Below are positions 58,891 to 64,000 of a DNA stretch of 64,000 nucleotides, piece after piece (within the stretch, counting starts at the first letter, position 1; each line of letters starts with the position of its first letter). A program made the position numbers and the translations under genes. Source of the stretch: Toxonevra muliebris. Its lineage: Eukaryota > Arthropoda > Insecta > Diptera > Pallopteridae. The stretch lies in NCBI GenBank assembly GCA_963691655.1, contig OY829330.1, positions 19,214,182 through 19,278,181 on the forward strand. The letters run 5' to 3'. The notes below the pieces were generated by a model. That model was not told the origin of the DNA and ran no database searches. It saw only the letters and a program-made list of their open reading frames with translations.

Positions 58891-60299
58891 ACTCCCTAAT
58901 CTGAAAAAATCCTTCTATTTCATATTCTTGAATTTTTGGGTTGTATGCAAAATAAACGTATATGAAACTAAATGTTTTCTGTTGTGTTATTTTCATTTCG
59001 TTTATGTCTGTGAAATATTTGTTAGTAGGACTAGCTCTGTTTTATTTGTAGCTGGGTTACTGCCAAAATTTAAAAGTTTGCGTTCCATTTCCAGACGTTT
59101 TTGCTTGTTTTTGTGATGTTTGTAATTTTTGACTATTGAAATCAATAGTAGAAAAACTGTGTAAAAGTAAATTTGCATATTTCAATTAATTATTTGCTGA
59201 CTGCAACTGTTAATAAAGTAATGGTTGGTAAGGGAATGCTAGAAAAATTTATTCATCCAACTGGGTCCCTTCGATTGAGCTGGCTCAAAAATACCTGTGT
59301 ATTTTTGCCCCGTTTTGTGAAGAGCAAAGAAATTTTTGTTTTAGTTTTTAAATCTTTATTGTTTCTTTTTTTTATTATTTCCTAATATTAATACTTTATA
59401 TTGCACCGTTTATTTCCAAAGAAGGAATATTTTGTTCTTATATGAACTTGTTTATTTTTCATAACTTTTATAGCTTTAAGTATGACTAAATTTGTAACAA
59501 CAAATTTCTATACATTACACTGTGCAACAATATAAAGGGTCATGTTCGGATCCAGCGTAATGACTATGATAGCTGAAAAGTAGTAAAAGAACAATAGAAA
59601 CCTTACATAAGATTTTGCCAAAAGTCTTGGTTGGGCATTCGGTATATCGCGTTGAAGTTGGTCGATTTTTGTGCCGAATTGCCGAGTGTTATGAATTGGC
59701 GTTTTCTGCATTTTTAGGATATAACCGTGCATTTCTCGATGTTACGATCTGAGGATCTATTATAGGTAAAGGTGTAAGGAACGTTTTTGCCAAACACTGC
59801 AAAGCCATATCTCTTCTCCTAATGGGGGTTCTTGGACAAAATTGAAAGTTTATTCAAAAACTGGCACTTGGAGTAGAAATCGGATGTGGATATGTGAGAA
59901 AAAAATTTTTATTTTTGGATATAAACTAAGGTCTCAGAGCATGACTAAGCCTTAAATCCATCCCTTTTTGCGATATTGAACAAAAACCAAGGAAAAACAA
60001 ACTTCAACGTGTTTTACTAAAAAAAAAAGCAAAACAAAAAAAAATAATTTTTTAGCAAAATCTAATAAGGTTTTCATTGTTAGGTCAAGTATTTTTCAGC
60101 TATCATAGTCGTTACACTGAATCTGAAATGGTGTTGCACAGTATTATTGGAACTGTTAGCAATTATCTAAGTAATACTTAGTTGAAAACTTTTAAGACAT
60201 TTTGAAAAAATCCTCCCTTGTCATGCAAAATCCTCCACTTGAAAGGAAAAATTCCTCCCCTTAAAAATTTTAAAACGACAGTACTGAACCCTACTAGTG
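58891..60299. other. Interval inside the Copia relic; integrase not found; contains a MITE
   Basis: Integrase should lie here between the protease (about 60.3 kb) and the RT linker (58.89 kb), but I see no HHCC or DDE block. A 624-bp TIR element (59518-60141) accounts for part. The rest (58900-59515, 60145-60299) is AT-rich without motifs. Confidence 0.5.
59516..60143. mobile_element. MITE with TA flanks inside the Copia relic
   Basis: CACTGTGCAACA at 59518 and TGTTGCACAG ending at 60141 are inverted and flanked by TA (59516-59517, 60142-60143). A second inverted block, GACTATGATAGCTGAAAA, lies at 59562-59579 and 60090-60111 (inverted). No coding capacity. The TA duplication and size suggest a Tc1/mariner-mobilised MITE. 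Confidence 0.65.
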
Positions 60300-60988
60300 A
60301 TGATTCTTTAATTTTTCGGGTTGAAAAGACGACACGCCTTCGATTCTTGACTGTATCCCGTCATGACACATTCAATTGATTTCGCATCCATCTTTTATAT
60401 CGTTTGTCACATGAGAACTCGCGCCCAAATCGACGAACCACTCCGCCGAACAGTTGTGTGAAAATAATGAAGCATGTAGAACATTTTTTCGTTCTTTAGG
60501 GTTGCTATTGTTGTTATTTTTTTTTAAGTTATTTTACTTGAAATTATTTTTAATTGATTTCTTTTTTGTATACAACGCTCTTTCTTGTTTTACATTGCCA
60601 AATTTCGCGTCTTGAAGCAACATATGCTTCACCATTAACATTGTGTTCAAGTTTTCGACGGCCAAAACTAACGCCCAAAACTCATCCAGCAATCCCGCTA
60701 ACATGAGCGACGCCGTTAACTCATCATCGATATTCAAACCTGCATTCTGAACTTTGAATCGAACACATTTAATTTTATTTGTACCGATTGTTTTAAAAAT
60801 TCAACTTTTCGCGTCAAGCACTCATATGCCGATATGAGTGCATGCCAGGCTTTTTTCGCTGTTTCAGCAGTTACAATATGAACAAAATTGCTTGGCTTCA
60901 CCATGAGGGTGATCTCGGCCAAAGCACGCTCATTGATCTCATTGTCTGTTGCGTTTTGCTTTTTACACCCGACGCTACCACTTTCCAA
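60300..60988 (-). pseudogene. Copia-type gag and protease, decayed
   Basis: Gag (UBN2-type) reads RALAEITLMVKPSNFVHIVTAETAKKAWHALISAYE (60920-60810), LTRKVEFLKQSVQIKL, and in the next frame DDELTASLMLAGLLDEFWALVLAVENLN (60730-60640). The N-terminal part of gag is missing at 60988. Downstream (about 60465-60400) the minus strand gives EWFVDLGASSHVTND, where the protease normally has D-S-G, so the active site is altered. Same element as the pol relic to the left. Confidence 0.8.
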
Positions 60989-61430
60989 TAACTTTTAATC
61001 ACCAAATACGATTTGGCATGATGCACAGTGTGACGAATGCCGCCAAAATCGATAAAAAATTAAGTCATAACTTTATAAAAGTAATAATGCAATTTAAATT
61101 TGGAACTTTATTTGAAAAAGTTACTAACATGCTATTATTTCATTTTTATTTGCTTAGTTTGTTAAGCTTTGCTTAATTCCTATGTTATGAAAATAGGGCA
61201 AGTTTGGCATTGTCAGAAAGCCTAAGGTCTTATGAACCTAGCATCCTTTTTTTGTTCATGTGTCAGAAACACATGATGAATACCGTTACTTTAAAAGTGA
61301 GTTGGTAAATAATATAAAAATAAATTTTAACTAAAAAGTTTGGTGGAGTAACGCAAGTATTTAGAATGATAATTAAAAATTTTAGCTGCATCTATCTACA
61401 TTTTTTTTATTATATTTTTTCTAGTGGCAC
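60989..61430. other. AT-rich interval without supported gene
   Basis: Expected position of the Copia leader and 5' LTR, but no LTR pair or primer-binding site was seen. The 75-aa + ORF has no motif. Confidence 0.35.
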
Positions 61431-61439
61431 CTTCATTGA

Positions 61440-62150
61440 AAAATAAGAGAAATTTTTTACGTTTGGCTAAGCAACAGCAGCCTCAAGTGCACAAAGAGGC
61501 TTGCTGCTGTTGAAAAATTTGTTACAAATCATATAGGAATATCAAATAAAAGCGACACGATAAAAAAAGACCTGAAACATATAGTTAGCAAAATTTATGA
61601 AAAGTGGTCTAAAGCTGGAAGGATGAAAGTGAGGAAAAACATAATGTTTGGCGTGACTCAAATTTTTATTCAGATTTGAATGACGCAAGACTTTTTTTTT
61701 TAGTTTCTTAATATATTAATTGCTAGTTCCATAGAAACCTAGCACAAGCGGAGGTAGGCATCAAGTTCGGTATGATGCATCTAAAAAAACAAAACGTTGA
61801 CGAATAAAAATCTTACTTAAAGCGTATCCGCTTGAGCGAATAACAAGTGCTGCCATGCGAGTACAAACAGAAAATAAAAATAATACGAAAAACAAGTCTT
61901 TCTCAATTAACCAAGCACTGGCTTTGTTCTATGATTTAGATTTATCGGTGAGAAAATATTAAGTTTTACGATCAGCTGTGAATCCAATTTCAAGCTACAA
62001 CAGACTGAAGAGAGCCAAAAATTATTTAGTTCCATACCCAACTGTTATTTCAGAAGTCTCAGCTGAAGTTAATTTACAAGATTTACTTAACGAGACAACA
62101 CAAATGAAGCAGAAATTAGTTATGACTCGGATATATATTTGGAATATTTT
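61440..62150 (+). pseudogene. Remnant of an unnamed transposon-associated protein
   Basis: The + strand, with frame changes, gives KKDLKHIVSKIYEKWSKAGRMKV, NFYSDLNDARLF, an RRIKSYLKRIRLSE-like basic stretch, NQALALFYDLDLSVRKY, then AVNPISSYNRLKRAKNYLVPYP and TVISEVSAEVNLQDLLNETT. From memory, the ALAxxxDxDLSxxxYxxLR...YPSYxxxxxAKxxxYP...VxAEVxLQxLLxxTT order occurs in multicopy proteins of insects, hydra and other animals whose class I cannot name. Several stops; non-functional. Confidence 0.5.
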
Positions 62151-62565
62151 ATTTCAAGTGAGTCATTAGATGAAAGTGAATGATATGAAACAAAAACGAA
62201 ACATGATTATCTTTTTTGATCGTATTTTTGTTTACAGATTTGTGTGGAATCGAATTATACCTACTTTTTGCAATAGTTATAAGTATAAAATATCCAAATT
62301 ATATTAATTTTTCTGTTTATATAGGAGGTGGGCGTGGCCGTGGTCGCATTAAGTTAATTTTTTGACCCTATGTTTTTAAAGGCAAAATACCCTTAAATGC
62401 AAAATTCTATCGCTCTATAACAGTTTTTTCTAGTTTTGGCCACCGACTGCTGTGTGACGCCGCCAAAAATTTTCCCGTCCCCATTTTTCAAACGGGAACG
62501 ATATCGTACCGGACGCCATTTTTAAAAAAATAAACTATTTTTTTTTTATCAACGCTCAACTAAAC
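62151..62565. other. Interval without supported gene
   Basis: A GC-richer stretch near 62320-62515 holds GGTGGGCGTGGCCGTGG and an imperfect inverted pair, TTTTCCCGTCCCC and TTCAAACGGGAACG. No ORF or repeat partner. Confidence 0.3.
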
Positions 62566-62569
62566 CTGT

Positions 62570-62695
62570 TAAAATCTAGAATATTCAGTGGAAAAAAATA
62601 GTTAACACGTGCGATGGTTATTGTATGCAAAGAGTGACAGAACTTTATTCATGTTCGAAATATTACATATACATATTTGTTTGTCTGACTAATAT
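62570..62695 (+). repeat. Dispersed repeat, unoccupied relative of the 51.26-kb insertion site
   Basis: Matches 51170-51263 plus 52361-52380, the two flanks of the 1.1-kb TIR element, but is continuous here (ATTACATATACATATTTGTTTGTCTG). It shows the sequence before insertion. Confidence 0.7.
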
Positions 62696-64000
62696 GAGAG
62701 GCTGAGAGGAAAAGTGGTATAACTTCTACGTTCAGAAAAAGTGGAATAATTTTACTTAAGAGCAAAAACAAAACGAAATATGTTCAGAGCAAAAGTGAAA
62801 CGAAATATGTTCAAAGTGAAAACGGAATAAAAAACTATGCTGTTCTTGGTCTGAAAGAATTATTATACCATTTTCGCTCTTACTTTTAGAGTATTTCATT
62901 TTCACTCTAAACCGTATTACTTGTGCCGTTCTTGCACAGAGATATTAAATTATTTAACTTTTTCTCTTATATAAATTTTAGCCCGCTTTTCCTTGCTGCC
63001 TGTCATTTAACATTCTAAAGTGAAATAAAGCCTCATTTCACACTAAATAATAAAATAAATTTCGAATCATGAAATAGTTTTACTTGTTAATCTTTTTTTA
63101 CATTGTGAGAGTCAATATGCAATTCAAATTCAGTTTTGATACCGTATGTATTGTAATACATCAGACCTGAAAACATATAAGGAGGGTTACGTCTAAGAGG
63201 TTTTCATGATTATAAATTAAATATAATTTAAAAATAAACGAACATTTTTTTACAAAAACGTGCGATTTTGTAAAAAAATTTTCTTTTGTTTTTAAATTAT
63301 AACTATTTTATAATCATGTATACTTTATAGACATTACTTGAAAATAAATTAAATTTTTTTTTAAATAAAAAGGATCTCGATGCGTTAGTTCACTCGAAAG
63401 TGAAATAAAGAAAATTTGCATTATTTCGATAGGCCTTATTGCACCCCGCCTCATATTTTTCTGTCAAGCACTAAACATGTAAAATGAAAAATTAGTAGTT
63501 ACATTAGTTTGTTTCTCATCTATATTTAAATATAGCAAAATAAGTTTACCGAGCGCTACCTTACTGAAACTAAATTGTTGAAATTGTTTTAAAAAAAATT
63601 TATTTTTTTGAATTTGGATATTCGTGTGACCGAAAAAACGAAAAGACTTTCGTTCGTTCGGGCGAATCTTTACATTTACCATAGTTACCTCAAAATAGTG
63701 GCATGTTCATGATTTTGAGGTTAGACTTATAGAAAATCATGAAATCATTAATTTTAAACTCATGAATATAAATGTAATTATATTTTACAGAATTATCAAT
63801 CAACAGTAAAAACTATAAAGAGAGTTCAAAGTCCGAGAGCGCATAGGCGAACTCACCGACCGAGAGGCGCACTCTCTTTTTTTTTTATATATGAAGTTTT
63901 TTCGCTCTCAATTGTTGAGAGCGAGAAACTTGATTAAAAAATATTTTCTTGATTCTACGTCATTGAAAACTAGTAAAAATAAAAAAAATAGAAACAAAAA
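62696..64000. other. AT-rich interval without supported gene
   Basis: Contains a 27-bp near-duplicate at 62760-62812 (GCAAAA.C/TGAAACGAAATATGTTC). From 63820 there are GAGAG/CTCTC words (GA-rich) near the window end. No ORF with a motif. Confidence 0.35.

Overview
This is an AT-rich window from an insect nuclear genome, most likely a higher (brachyceran) fly. It has one clear host gene, the Polycomb-group zinc-finger gene pleiohomeotic (pho, YY1 family; + strand, about 46.8-48.6 kb), with four recognisable exons. Almost everything else is transposable-element sequence in many layers of insertion. That density suggests pericentric, dot-chromosome-like or otherwise heterochromatic surroundings. 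Species cannot be read from the sequence.

Layout. 0-1.4 kb: 3' part of a LOA-type LINE with RNase H (+). 2.4-5.9 kb: two oppositely oriented parts of BEL/Pao LTR elements. 8.3-14.3 kb: a nearly complete LOA-type LINE (-) with two nonsense codons and frameshifts. 6.6-7.3, 14.6-16.0 and 33.9-35.6 kb: copies of a composite repeat that carries tRNA-like modules. 17.36-18.85 kb: a non-autonomous hAT-like element with a perfect 8-bp target duplication. 19.9-23.6 kb: a Tc1/mariner scrap and a two-part gene module (here A and B, both -) of a repetitive animal family I cannot name; B is split by a SINE and A is cut at its 5' end by a CR1-type LINE (23.6-28.6 kb). 28.6-33.9 kb: LINE RNase H scrap, a CGATA palindrome, non-coding sequence and a tandem duplication. 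35.7-43.5 kb: a Jockey LINE interrupted by a 983-bp long inverted repeat, then an R1-type LINE split by a 1.6-kb TIR insert. 43.6-46.5 kb: a TA-flanked TIR element, dispersed repeats and a remnant of another mobile family. 46.6-48.6 kb: pho. 50.8-52.4 kb: LINE endonuclease scrap and a TIR element whose unoccupied relative lies at 62.6 kb. 52.5-56.9 kb: a young CR1-like LINE with an intact 996-aa ORF2. 57.1-61.0 kb: a Copia relic lacking integrase and carrying a MITE. 61.4-62.1 kb: another orphan transposon-protein relic.

The most interesting relations are these. The SINE at 21.07-21.37 kb has a tRNA-like head and a 3' tail matching the 3' end of the LOA LINE 12 kb away. The A/B module is joined in frame across one stop codon (TAA-ATA-ATG). 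Several TIR elements have boundaries that can be read directly from target duplications, an interrupted host frame or an unoccupied relative. Family names come from motif memory, not from a search.
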